The position numbers and the translations under genes are program-made. The notes beneath the pieces were generated by a model that worked only from the letters and a program-made list of their open reading frames with translations, ran no database searches and was not told the origin of the DNA. From Kudoa neothunni (lineage: Eukaryota; Cnidaria): a stretch of 64,000 nucleotides of DNA. Location: the NCBI GenBank assembly GCA_964304625.1, contig OZ199839.1, forward strand, positions 8,742,001-8,806,000, in the 5' to 3' direction. Below, piece after piece: positions 23,290 to 36,051 of the stretch; the first letter of the stretch is position 1; every line of letters begins with the position of its first letter.

Positions 23290-23830
23290 ATTCCTTCTTA
23301 GTTTTCGGGTATGAGATTCATTTTAATGATTCGTTTTTCTGGGCCTTTCTCATCATCATTTTCATCTAATAATTTTTATTCGAATTTAGTCCGCGAGTCG
23401 TAATAATTTGATCAAGGTTTGCAGCAGTAGGCTCGATATTTTACTTGGAATGGGTATATTGTTACAATCGGCAATCAGCCTGTTCACATATCTGAAAAAC
23501 TTCTTCAATATCTTCGCATAATACTCATGAACTCCACTTGATATTCCAACCAGAGTTGGCATCATAAAACACACAAAACAACACCAACAAATAAGGGAGT
23601 GTATAAGTTTTGATCATAGTTACAACCCAATTAGCAAATTTGTCCAGGATCACATCCAACGTCGACTTTTTATTGATATTATCAACCAAATAATCGATGT
23701 TTTTGATTCGATTGAAACAACATTCTCTTTTAGTCAAACTATAAACTTTAGTTTATTCCTCGTGTTTTAATCATATCACATGGAAATAATTTACCTGCCC
23801 GCAGAAATCAATTTCCAATAGTGTTCCTAC
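23290..23830 (-). CDS. FANCI-like C-terminal fragment
   Basis: FANCI pairs with FANCD2 in DNA crosslink repair. Minus-strand exons read EHYWKLISAGSLTKRECC and CFNRIKNIDYLVDNINKK, then LDVILDKFANWVVTMIKTYT, a short intron, then HEYYAKILKKFFRYVNRLIA and DCNNIPIP. This order matches the human FANCI segment with EVDWLITKLK, ...HELVQTALPSG, TTLTALVRYYLQVC and GGIPKN. Beyond it I see only a short acidic piece (DENDDEKGPEKRIIKMNLIP) and a stop. The long N-terminal part expected of FANCI (about 1,300 aa) is not visible upstream to 24.3 kb. Either it is too diverged or split for me to see, or this is a partial or broken copy. The assignment rests on weak local similarity. Confidence 0.35.
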
Positions 23831-25534
23831 TATCTATAAAATTTATGGGAAATTATACACATGATAACAATCCAGTTGGGTGGGTGTATTCCAAACAAGT
23901 GGATTACTATTACAATAAAATCGCTCCAATGGGAAACACAACCACTACCAACTGTTGACTAATAATGAGTTGATAATAATACCTAAATCTGCTTTCTATT
24001 GTAGGCTACTAAGGATTTGATTAGGTAGCTGAAACTTTACGGGATTATTCTAATGGGTCAATTTAACACCTAAGATATTCCTAAAAGGCCAATCTTGGGT
24101 TAGATGTGTGATTGGTTTGTTGTGATTAAAATTAACTTTTAGTACGTAGGAAGTAGTTTAAATTGAGCGTAGTCCACCTACGAACGACCTTTAATTAACT
24201 CACAATAAGCTTTTGGGGAAGATGCGCATGCTCACTTTAAAATTGAATAGAATATTCCCCCTGCGCGCTCACTACAACAATATCCTTATGATTTCGCCCA
24301 CCTACTATTCCTACTTCTCTATTAATTTAATCAATTAAATTAATTAATTCAGTCAAGTTATTTTAAATTAATTTGGTTAAGTTAATATAGTCAATCTTAG
24401 AAATATATTATAATAACATTTGACCTTGGTTTTTTAATGAATTCAAAATTGTGAATGATATTCACAAATACATATCGAGAGTTTATCACTTGTTAAGGAT
24501 TTCGGGATGAACCTACAATATTAAATATTAAGTAAGTAAGTAAGTAAGTAAGTACGATAAGTATAAGTATGATAAGTAACGGAGATCACTGATAAAAGGA
24601 AAACACTGGGATTCCACCGAATTTATTTCAATACTACATTATTGCGTGATTCTGTTTTTCTCGATCAAAATTCTACTCGTTTTATTTATAATATTTAACA
24701 AATATATAAAATTTTGGGGGGAAATGATAATGTACTGAACTTCTAAAAGTCACTTTTTTGTATATGTTTTTATCATTTTCGCTTTTTATGATCGTTGATA
24801 TTAAATCAATAAAGTATTGAGTGCAAATATTTAGGTAAAAAATGTCTATTTAATTCGTACTAATCCCTTTTCGGTGAAGACCGGATGCACGTGTAATCTG
24901 CGAATATTTGATAATTCTCTGAAAAAACACGTATTCCGATGATATATAATCAACCTCTCCATTTATAATTAATTAACATATTTTTGGCTGTAGTTTTATG
25001 GTAGAAATAGTTAGGTTTCGATTAATTTGAGCTTTTTTGTATTTTCCAACATTATATTTTAATCCATTCCTATCATAAGTGTTAAACGGTTTAACATGTT
25101 TTATTAAAAAATTTGTTCTTAGTTTATAAATTTTTTTCGTATCTTTATTTAGTATAAGAAAGGAAGCGCTGGGCTAAAAATTATTAAATATAAATGATTC
25201 TACAAAATTATAGTTGTAAACATCTCTCAGAAAAGAGTTTCTGATATTAAAAATTTCTAATGTACAAGCATACATCCTATTAGATTACATTTTACTGTTC
25301 CAATAACCTCTGCGACACAAATTTTACAATTGCTAATTACTTTTGAAATTTTTTTGATAATGTTTAAAATAAACTATTCCTTTATTTCTTCATTCAAATC
25401 GTACTGGAAACTATACATATAAAATATTTAAGTTAGGTTCTTTTTTAATTTAGATTTTAAACGAACTAATTTTAAAATCGAAAAAAAATATTTGTTTTTA
25501 GAAATAAAATAATGTAAACTATAAATAAATATAT

Positions 25535-25589
<55 letters not shown>

Positions 25590-26842
25590 ACGTTATTTTT
25601 TATAGTTGGACTAACGAATAATTGAATATGCAATAAATATCGATATTGCAAAGTTTGATATAGGGTATTTGGCTTTTTTTTTAATTTCTGTAGTCAACAT
25701 TGTAAAATTTTACCTATATTTAATCTTTTAATTTAACTTATATACGAAAAATATGAAATAACATTTAGTTGATGCAATTTTGGTAAAATTCAGAGTCTTG
25801 TTGTTCAAACGTAGATACTTCAAATGTCAGCCCGACTAATCCTTTCAGTTATACATTCGAATGTCCGGCATTGTGAGAGAACATTTTTTTGGTGAAAAGT
25901 TGAAATTATTCAATATTATGAATCATCTAGATCAATCTCAAAGGCCAATAAATGACTGTAGAAAGCCATAGAATATCATGGATTCTGATATTTTGAGTTT
26001 TATTCAAATTAGGATAGATTATTCTTCTCTGAATAGATTTTGGTCAATCAATCTGTTTAAATCAGCTCATATGTTGCTACTACACGTAAAGAGATTATAA
26101 ATGAAAAGTATATCCTAATTTAAATTGAGATTACGACCGGATAATGTCAAAATAAGAAAAAAATATATTCATGAGTTTTCCATTATCAATCAGGCAGAAC
26201 TTTTGCTGATGATCTTAAAATCACCAATTTCATTTGAATAAAATATTCATTTAAAATTTTAAGACTCTTTTGTTATAAAAATTCACTTCCATCGGAAAAG
26301 CGGGAGCGTTCATGATAATATTGTTTACGACTAGCTGGAACAATTTTATGGGGTAATAAACAGCTATAGGAGAGAAAATATTAAATCATGGCGCGGGCGC
26401 TCTTTTTTATGAACAATGTACTCAATGAACATATGTAATAAAGAACGAATAAAATTAAAAGGAAATGAAACAATAAAAAAATTCACACGTCTGCCATTGG
26501 AAAATTGATAGACACACTTCTTGATACTTCAAAAAATCATGATCAAAAGTTCGCGAAAGGTATATGAAAAGTTCTTATACTGTAAGAACGATATTCTTCA
26601 CATTCATAATTAAATAATACAATCAGAATAAACAATTTTTTTATTAAAAAATAAAACATTTACTCTTTTAGCGCACACGAAAAAATCTATATTCGGCGGT
26701 AAAAACTCAGGCCTCGATTTTTTATACAATATCGAGACCTTATCGTGTATTTAAATGACCAATCAAAAACTATCAGGCTAATAAAAAATTTCTTTTTAAT
26801 AATTTATAGATTTATTATGTGATCTTTTATCAATGCCCCAGT
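23831..26842. other. AT-rich intergenic region with microsatellites
   Basis: No supportable gene. It holds an (AAGT)n run at 24,530-24,555 and a long AT run with AAAT interruptions at 25,526-25,589. Short GC-containing pieces at 24,200-24,300 show no recognisable product. Confidence 0.4.
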
Positions 26843-29800
26843 CTAATTTTTCTTTTTGAAAACCACAAATCCGATCGCACCTGCAATCATAATTCCAATA
26901 ATCGCAACCACTATTATTCTAAAATATTTTTATTTCAAACGTAAATAAGTTTTCTATCCATACATGATAAAGGTTTTAGAACTAAATAATAGATTATGTA
27001 ATTTTTTAACAAGTAAAAAAACCTTGAGCTGCTTTTTGCACCTAATAATAATAATAATATTTAAAAATATTATTATGTAAATCATGTTTTACCTTGTTCA
27101 ATAACAGCCTCGCCATAAATTGAAGAATCCTTAAAGCCGTAAACAATCAAATGATAACTGTTACCATCTGCTATCCTGTTTATTGTAAACGACTTGCAAT
27201 ACGGAAGTGTTTTGCATCCAGTATCTCTTGACTTCATGCATTTTTTTACTATTGGCATCGATTTGGCACTTGAATTAAGTAGTTTCCACTTGCATCTTGA
27301 TTTGTCATTGAGACTAGAGGGAAGTGTATTTTCAATATTGAATACTTCACCATCTCTTGTTATAGTTACAAATATTATTTTTTCCCTGTCTGTTGGGTTT
27401 CCTCTTGGAGCCGCTATTTATTTATGTTAATATTTATATTATAAAATATCTTAATTACTGGGTAATATAGTGATTTCTTCGGGTGAAGATTTTTCCACAG
27501 CAGTGATCAACACTTTATATTCTTCTTTTGCATCATAATCATCGAATAAAATCGAACTACATAATGGAGGCGATGCACATGTGTTTGAACTTTGAGGAGC
27601 TGCTGTAGTAGTAGTTGTTGTAGTAGTAGTAGTAGGCGTTGTAGTAGTAGTAGTAGGTGTTGTAGTAGTAGCAGTAGTAGTAGTGGTAGATGCAGGTGTT
27701 ACAGCTGTATTTGTTTGAATTTCGCCAGTTCTTGCAATATTTGACCTAATAACTGTTGATTTAAGATTAGAAAGTTGGGTGGTGCCAGTTTCCGTTTGAC
27801 TAGAGTTAGGTTCGGTCTCAGTTGGTGTGTTTGGTAGAGTCTGAGGAGTTTCCGGAGCAGTTGATGGTATCTCGGGTGCCTCACACGTATACACGTTATC
27901 GAACTTGTCATTATTCTTTATTTTGATTGTATAATAACAAATGGCTTCTGGAGTTTTTTTCGATAACTGAACATTCAACTCCAACCCTCTCTCAGTATAT
28001 TTTGGTGAAATTTTCAATCTTGCCAAATCTTTTCATAAATTATATATAAATCATTTGAAAAATATACTTGTTGTGACAGTTTCATAAACATGCTCTTTAT
28101 AATCTTTGTCAGCAACGACTTTAATATCATAGCGAGTGTTTGGTTCGAGATCAATGATGGTTATTGACTCGCTACACCTTCCTCTACAAGGGTTCGTCTC
28201 GGTGCATGTAGCAACGTAAAATGTATTTTTTCCTGCTGGACTTATGTAATACTCACAGTTTGGCTCATCTTTCTTATCTTGCCCTTCTGTTCCTGCAATG
28301 GCTGTTAACGTAGTTGTTGACTCTGTTTTAGTTGGGGCTGTTGTTATAAAGACTTTATTGCTTTCTTTTTTTTCTTTTTAAAATTTATAGCTTTAATCAT
28401 TTTTTCTTATTAATTATTTACCTGTCCTTATAAGTATTTGTTCTTTAAATTGGGGTGGATCGTTTAAACCAGATTCAATTTCTATAATATAAGGTTTTCC
28501 CTCAGCAAGTCCTTGAATCACCACATTTGTGCAGCTGTTGTTGCAATTACTCCCTCCAGTAACTTGAGTCGCAGAGTTGCAATTTGTAATGGTGGAAGAG
28601 GATGGTTTGATTTTATCAGCCGCATAATGTTTGATGGTGCATGTACCAAACTTCGTAACTCCTTCTGCTGTAGGTTTAAAAAGTGCCACGTTCAGTGATA
28701 CTCCTTGGTTTGTATACGTAGACAACAATCCAACTTCAGTCTCTGCAATTGCTATATAAATGAATTATAATATTTTATTATTTACAATATAGATACCAAA
28801 TTTGTTCTGAGTAAATCCGTCTATACTAGCAGCAGCAGTTTTTGTCAGGTCGTGATTTCTGGTTTGAATTAAAACTTTGTATATTTCTTTTGGTTCAGTT
28901 ACGGTAAGTTCAATGTCCTTACACAGTGCGTAACACTTTCCATCGGTATTACCACATCTAGATTCAAATGACTGAGTATCTCCTGTATTTTTCCCATCTT
29001 TAATACTGAAGACGCATATTTCTGACGATAGCATTGAACCTGTGAATTTAATTAGCAACTTTTTAGTATCTGCTTGTTTTGTAACATAATATTGAGGTTC
29101 GTAAATAGCCATGTTTTTCTTCATATATGTATTTAGCATATGATAAAAGAAACTGGGATAATTCGTACATCTCATCTCATAATGGGGAATTAATAGATCG
29201 AATTCCAAAGCGTCAGCTGTGTTATCCACATCGCATAATGTTTCTTTTGTACCACTATTAAACTTAGCATCTTTATAAAAGATAGGACAATCAACTGGAG
29301 TACAAGTTTTTGCGGAAAGTTTTAGTTTCTTATCATTATCACCATGAGATATTTTTACTTGAGGATTTACTATTAATGCTAAAATTTTTAATCATTAATT
29401 AATTAATTCGAATTTTTATTTGATTACGTTTTGACAACCCAAACACTTTTCCCCCTTTTTTTGTGTACATCCCCTTTAACATCAGATTTAACTGCAGCAG
29501 CTTTTACGTATATGTATTTTGTTCTTGGTGAAAGGTTGTCAAAAGTCACATCGCTTTCTGGCTTGGTACATTGGATTATACATTCAGCAGTTTCGTCAGC
29601 TTCATGCCCAGTGCAACGTGCGATTTCGCCAAAAGCAGCTGCTGTGGTTGGATTTGCGAGAGTTGTCGCCTCATTAGATATCATAATACGGCAAAATTTA
29701 CCAGCTGCATATTCTGTACCACCAAGTGTACGTTTAAATTGATTTTTTTTACTAGCGTTGTCATAAACAATTTGGTAAGTTAATGTAGCCTCTGGCGCAG

Positions 29801-29926
29801 ATGCAGCCTGAGGTGCTTGATTTGCTCTTACATAAAGTAATTTAAGAAAAACTAATATAAATTAAATTAACTACAATAAAGTAAATATATACTAAGAAAG
29901 TAACGCAGCAATTGAATCTTTAACAT
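26843..29926 (-). CDS. Multi-module type I membrane protein with four-Cys fibronectin-III-like repeats
   Basis: Family not recognised. The start at 29926-29924 gives a signal peptide once a 44-nt intron is removed (MLKIQLLRYFLIFLKLLYVR, then A-NQAP). Six to seven modules of about 90-110 aa follow. Each begins with a strand such as LELNVQL or SLNVALF, then C.Y.I/C.I.I, then a CX(5-12)CX3C cluster (CGNTDGKCYALC, CNNSC, CRGRC, CIIQC, CASPPLC, CKTLPYC), then h.h..L.....Y.I.V, for example VIQGLAEGKPYIIEIESG and ITIIDLEPNTRYDIKVVA. The last motif is the F-G strand pattern of fibronectin III. Module 5 (27,451-28,026) carries a Thr-rich mucin-like run. A 19-nt microexon (27,041-27,023) leads in frame to one helix (RIIVVAIIGIMIAGAIGFVV) and the tail FKKKN. 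Modules largely coincide with exons. It is probably a surface adhesion or coat protein. Confidence 0.75.
27023..27041 (-). other. 19-nt microexon of the modular surface protein
   Basis: Bounded by TAG on its 5' side and GT on its 3' side (minus strand). It joins VIEQ of the last module to the membrane exon in frame, giving EQGAKSSSRIIVVAI. Phase agrees at both ends. Confidence 0.55.
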
Positions 29927-32900
29927 GATTAGTAGTATTACAGTAATCAATGGTTTGAGCCGAATACATGAATACCATAATATGATCAAAACTTTTCGGA
30001 TGCAAGTGAATACGAATCAAAGATATTTCAATAATTAACTCGATAATATTTATTTAACGATGAATTGGTTAATATGAGATTAATTATTAACGAACATTTA
30101 TGTTCATATATTATTCGTTAAAAAATTATTTTACCCAATAATTAATTTTTATGATAATAAAATTTTATCGACAAATTGATAATATAAAATAAAATGGATT
30201 TTCATAAAAAAATTCAACTGTAATAAAAAATAATATTTTAGCCTGCATATAATAATGATACGATCATGATTACCAAGGAGATGTTCGTAAATCAGCATTG
30301 AGTTAGAAAAAATTAATAAATTAGCCCAATTATTTATATTAAATGATCTAATTAATTGAAAATTAGTATCTGAATTATTTGGTAAATGTTAAGTCAGGGG
30401 ACTTTATAATGAGCATACATTTTAACAAAATTACCATTAGGAATCGACTATTGTAGATAATGATATAGCATAAATTTAAAAATTGACACAAATAGTTAGA
30501 AAATGCTTTCATGGCCTATAATCTATTTTTATATATTCTATTATTTTTAAATGTCGAAAGTTCTAATATTTCTTAATAGTAGTATATAACTAACACGCCA
30601 AAGAAGTTATATAGCATAATGGCACGTAATCCATATTTTCACAAAAACATTATATTAGATGTTTAAAATTTGTTTATTATAAATAAATAATATCCAACAA
30701 ATATCAAATCGAGATCTAAACTGTAAACTGTCCAAGTTTTTTTTTCAAAACTTCATAATTCTAAACTATATATCTTAAATTATGCATTTCATATACTAAT
30801 TAAATCCACATTCTTCTCTATTATAAATCGAATTATAACGAAAGAAATCAAATTATTTTTAATTAATATAATCTTGAGCTATTGACGTGTTTAAAAATTA
30901 ATGAGTGAATAAATAATTTTGTTAAACGAAAAACTGAAAAAATTTTGCAGAGATTTTAAATTCGAATTTTACCATAAAAGAACAGATTCTGATAACTTTT
31001 TACAATATTACTAAATTTAAAAAACACATTTGATTTCTTAATTTAAGGTATTTCTAAAAATATTGGACTAATTTAAAACTGATCCTATAAAAGGGAAACT
31101 TTTATAAATATAACCGTAAACATAGATCTATATTTCAAGATTTCATTAAGGTAACAATGTTTGTTTGCTAATAAAAGAACATACATTCACTAAAAATGCA
31201 ATGAGATAAACGCTGATCAAATGGATCAACCATGAGACCCTGCTAGAATTATCTTTGGATATTGCAAGGCGAGCCTGCAAACCTTTTTACATAGAATCGC
31301 AACTATTTAAATTGGGATTTTATTGCGAAATTCATTATTAAATCTACATAGAAAATAATTTAGGACGAAGAAAATGATTACTACGAATTTTCTTTCCAAC
31401 AAATCATATAATGGCAGTTTCGGAATTTACGCAAAGAATATCGCTAAAACCATATTATGTATTAATTTAATATTCTATATATCAACACAAATTTAACCAA
31501 TTTAGCTTCTTGTAATTTCTAAACAGTTTTAAAAGTCTATACTTTATACAGTCGATCACCCTGATATCAACAATAAATAAGTATGTCCCATTTTAATCTA
31601 ACACTTATTTAAATTATTCTTTTTTAATAAATAAAAATATCTTAAATAATTATGTATCATCATTAATCATTTAATAATATGTTTTTACGAAATTTCGTAA
31701 TCAATAGATTTAAATAATTAAGCCTCAAAGGCATTTAAAACGACGAGGTTTACCATAGAGGGGAAAAACCTAAACGATGGTTTATAATATTTATATATAG
31801 TCAAAGGTTACTCTTATGTATATAACTCCCAATCACTTAATCTATTCTATTTTCGAGGGAATTGAATTGAGATCCAATCTCAAACGTTTGCCAGCTCAGA
31901 AGCCAGAGTAGTGCATCATTTATACGCTTTTCAAATTAACATTAAAAGACATATGTGTTTTATAATTCATAGTTCTAATTATTACTTGCTTGAAAGCTTT
32001 TAATACAAGATAACGGTTTTATAACCCATAAAAATATTAATTTCGATAACGTATTGTCAATATATTTAAAAAATCTTAAATTTCCAAAATTATAAAAAAA
32101 TTAAATTGGTTCAAAAAAAGTGGAAATGTAAAATTTGATAGATAAAATATAATAAATTTATGGAAGAATTAATTGACTGGGATATAGCCATTTCATTTAT
32201 TTTATTAAACATTGAAAATGTATGCATTCAATTTTTAAAAAAAAAATATCTTTAATTTTTAGGATTCGCCTCGGGAAGATAAATATCCTGATAAATTTAT
32301 TTATTCGTGGAATAGTTTTGTTAATGACACTGACTTTGAAGGATCAATTTCCGACGAAACTTCTTCCAATATTTTAAACAAAAGAGGTCCAGAAATTTTA
32401 AAAGTGATTTTATAATTTCAAAAGATTTTTATTTAACACTTTTTCCAAACTAGATGCAAAAAATATACATAAAATTTTCAAAATGCTGAAAATATCTTTA
32501 ACACGGAAACTTAACGTTTACATTTATTCAATCCTAAATCTAACCAAGTTTTCCGATTTGATAGAAAAAAGTAAATCTGTGGCGAGTTTGTGGTTTCGCA
32601 ATTTCTGAAATAAAGTTATTTTTAGTTAATGATGATTTTCCCCACAGAAGTTATTAATGTTCGATGGCATTTATATAACTAATAATAAATCATCTCATTT
32701 AAGCACCTGGCCACATGCTACGTCGGTGCAAAGACCTATATTTTTTTAATGAATAATTTAATATATTGACTCAATATTATCTTATCATCTAATATCATGG
32801 AATTCAAAATGTTATCACTCTAGGGACAGCTTTTAATTTCCTGGGCACTGTCATTCAGGGGTTAATTGGGTGAAATGTTAAATTAACTCTACGAAATTAT

Positions 32901-33858
32901 TTAAGTATTCTAATCGGTTTATTAAAATTAAGTGAAAATGCCAGAACTATGTATACTCTTTGAAGAAAACAATACCGCATGATTTAAGAAACAAAAAATA
33001 TTTATTATGGGATTAAAAGTCATATTTTATTAAGATTGAGCGGTGCAGTATTTTGCATTAATTTAATAATTTATTATAAAGTAACAAAGTGTATTTTGAA
33101 TTAGGAGAAAAATAGTTATTTTGCGATATGGAAATATCCCACTCTTGATAGAAAAGAATTAATCGGACAAAATACATTCAAATTTGTTAGGTTATAGGGA
33201 CATCTTACCCAAAATATAAATTCTTTTGGTTATATTTTATTATATCGTATAAATTGGAAAATGAAAAAGTTATTATCAATGCTAAAATTATTTACTTACA
33301 TCGATAAACGAGGCGCATGGGTTTTTTTGTTTATATATTCTTTCAAAATATGTATTGAAATATTATATAACTTATTTATAAATTTGAAAACAAACAAAGA
33401 TAATGCAATTTATTTTTAGAAGAGAATAGAAGCATAAAATGATGAAAAAAACATTTAAATACAAATATTTTTAGAATTACCAGCTTGTAGGATTCAGTAA
33501 GAACATTACTCATCAGCATTAAATTATTGCTCATATTAGATAAAAACGTTAATAATTGAACAAAAAAATGTACTAAAACTTTCTATCATTGACATTTTAT
33601 GAAAACTGATTGTATAAAGTACTTATTTATAAATTTATACAATGTACACAATCTATATTGAAATAATGAGTTGTAGCATATATAAAATCTATTACTGGAT
33701 TTCTGTTATAAATCTACTAAAAATATTTTAAAAAGTATTTTTAAAATAAAGATCCAGTTTATTTTATATTATAAAATCGAAAAATTAAATTTTGAAATTG
33801 TTCAAAGAAATAGAATAAAATAATAGCTTAAGAGCCAAAAATAATGTTTGATTTGATT
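29927..33858. other. Long AT-rich intergenic region
   Basis: About 3.9 kb with no gene model. The only protein-like stretch is the isolated frame at 32,263-32,415, listed separately. Confidence 0.4.
32263..32415 (+). CDS. Possible isolated terminal exon, unknown protein
   Basis: After an acceptor-like TTTTTAG, 50 codons are open to a TAA: DSPREDKYPDKFIYSWNSFV, then NDTDFEGSISDETSS and ILNKRGPEILKVIL. The mixed, charged composition is unlike the Lys/Asn/Ile-rich translations of surrounding noncoding DNA, which suggests real or formerly real coding sequence. No ATG and no partner exon upstream was found. Confidence 0.25.
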   Translation, partial: DSPREDKYPDKFIYSWNSFVNDTDFEGSISDETSSNILNKRGPEILKVIL

Positions 33859-35270
33859 TTAGATATTGTTTATGAGGCGACCAAGTAAATACATCACTCG
33901 ATGAGTATTTATAATGTTATTGTGAGCAATATTACCAAAGACATGAATGGAACTTTTGAATTTCTTGTTCAATTCTACCAATGGGTAGCAACTTTGTAGT
34001 TCATCCTTTGTCAGAGTTCCATCTCCATACTGAGCCGGGTTTTTCTCGATATTTAGTAAATTATGAGTAACTGAAAGGATTCCTTTAGTAATTGTGGGTT
34101 CTCCCAACGAGAAAACACAGTCAAATGGTACTCCTATTTCGGTATTAGACCAAATTTCTGGAATGGTTAAATTTTTGAATAAATTGTAATTATTTTCGTT
34201 GGTTTTTCTTAAAAATTCGTCGATATGCTTGATAGTGTATGAAGAATCAGGTGTAATGAACAGGATCTATAATTAAATTTTAAAACAATTTTTTAAATAG
34301 ATGACAATCATGAGATGAATACTTTGTTTTCATCAAAGTACGAATTACTCGGAAAGAGGAACTTAATGGAGGGAAAATTTGAAAGCAATTTTGATACCGA
34401 AATACCATCCCCCAAGTTCCATTTTCCGTTAGGATCACCAAACATATACCCAAATAATGAATGGAATGAACCGGCGAAGGGCGTGCTTACACTTATCCAT
34501 TTCTTGATGTATTTCTTTTTCCATAGATTTGTTTTGGTGTCCAAGAATTTACGTATAAGAGCTCCACCCATGCTGTGTGAGATAATCGTGACTTTTCTGT
34601 GAAAACCACGATATAATGTTTCAATTTCATTGTTAAGGTTGTGAAAATAATAACTCAAATATGGTTCAGCTAGGAAAATAGTTACAAAATGATGTTGACT
34701 TGAGATTATTACTTGCAATCAGTCTAAAATCATAAGGAGCTCCTCTAAGATCGTAATCTCGAGTATATCCCAATGTTTCCATATAATCAATAAACGCGTT
34801 AAAATAATTAGGCCACCAGTCTGGAGGATCAAGCGATGGATGTTCAACGCCCGAAATCTGGCCAAATTCATCAGTTTCAACCTCTACACCTTCATTATTT
34901 TCCATCATGTTTTTCTCCGGATTATAGTTAGTTCTTGATGAGTTAAGTATTATATAAAATCAGTAATAATTACGAAAGAAAGTAAAATCGACAGGCTATT
35001 GGAATTTCTTCGCTGTTGCTGAGCCAAAGCAGTGTCTTGTTACTGATAGTTGGACAGGAAGATTGATTATTCATCTGGGGTTTGTAGGTAACGTAGAGTT
35101 TGCTTGTTAGGAATCCGGGTACTATGATAATATATTATTAATAACTTTATTGTAAAGTTACCTAATAAAAGTGGCGAATTCAATGAGAATTTGGTTGTAT
35201 TAACTTTGTTATAATTTATTGTTTGGCACAACAAGAGGGCCAATAGAAAGAGAAAAATTTGACGACTCAT
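33859..35270 (-). CDS. LCAT/group XV phospholipase A2-like secreted acyltransferase, copy A
   Basis: Alpha/beta-hydrolase of the LCAT/PLA2G15 family, which moves or releases acyl chains from phospholipids outside the cell or in lysosomes. Exons: 35270-35162, 35121-34974, 34933-34713, 34669-34323 and 34266-33859 (introns 40, 39, 43 and 56 nt), about 410 aa. The signal peptide is MSRQIFLFLLALLLCQTINY. Family marks: SPLLLVPGF (oxyanion region), a cysteine pair in CPTIS...IACRFYF, GYTRDYDLRGAPYDFRL, the nucleophile elbow ISHSMGG, WISVSTPFAGSF, YGDGT with the catalytic Asp, and a His in NIAHNNII near the C-terminus. The second disulfide pair is PFDC and ELQSC. All three catalytic residues are present, so it should be active. 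It is more diverged from copies B and C than they are from each other. Confidence 0.9.
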
Positions 35271-36051
35271 CAGTGGTTTATGTTTATTTGTAATATTTTC
35301 TTGTTTATCCTTAAAACCTAAACTATTTTGTATTCCACTTTACTTGGGAAATTACCCACTGATAATAATTTTTTGGGGATTTAATTATTTTAGGATTTTC
35401 GTTGTTTATATACAAAACGCCAATCTTTTTTTTGTTATGTAATCTTAGAAGTATCGTTCATTCAGAGCTTATAATAAGAGTACTAGGATAAAGTATAATA
35501 AGTTAAAGTGCAGTTCATTACAATTAACCAATTGAAGTGTTCACTCTTTCTAATTATTTTATTTTAGTTTTTTATATAGATAAAATACATTTTTAGAAAT
35601 TTTTTTAGATCAACATTAAATAATATAATAATTCAAACCATTGATTTTTATTGTAGTTTATAAAATGGCATTTCAACCGTCATTCTATTGTTAATCTTGA
35701 AATACATAGTTTAATTTATAATTTAACATTCCTCTTCAAATCCTTATTTATTAAGATATTGTTTAATGGTAGTGATTTATGAAAAAGTCTAATACATTAT
35801 AACGTTGGACATTGATTTATTTGTTTTAATTGAGGGTAATAGTGATATGTTTATTCAACATAGTTATTATAAAAATCGTAATAGTGAGTAAATAATTATA
35901 TTATTTTAAAAAATCATTAAATATTAAAAAAGGATTTGTAGTCAGGTGGATATATCCGATTTTAGCTATTACGGCGGATTGACAAACGGTAAAAGTATTT
36001 GCTATCATATCACACTGAGCTTACAGTAAGCTGTAATTCGTCCTTTTTGAC
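35271..36051. other. AT-rich upstream region of LCAT copy A
   Basis: No gene seen. It does not share the conserved 1-kb upstream block found next to copies B and C. Confidence 0.4.

Noticed and set aside
34315-34602. Plus-strand ORF of 95 codons
   Set aside because: Antisense shadow of LCAT copy A exon 4.
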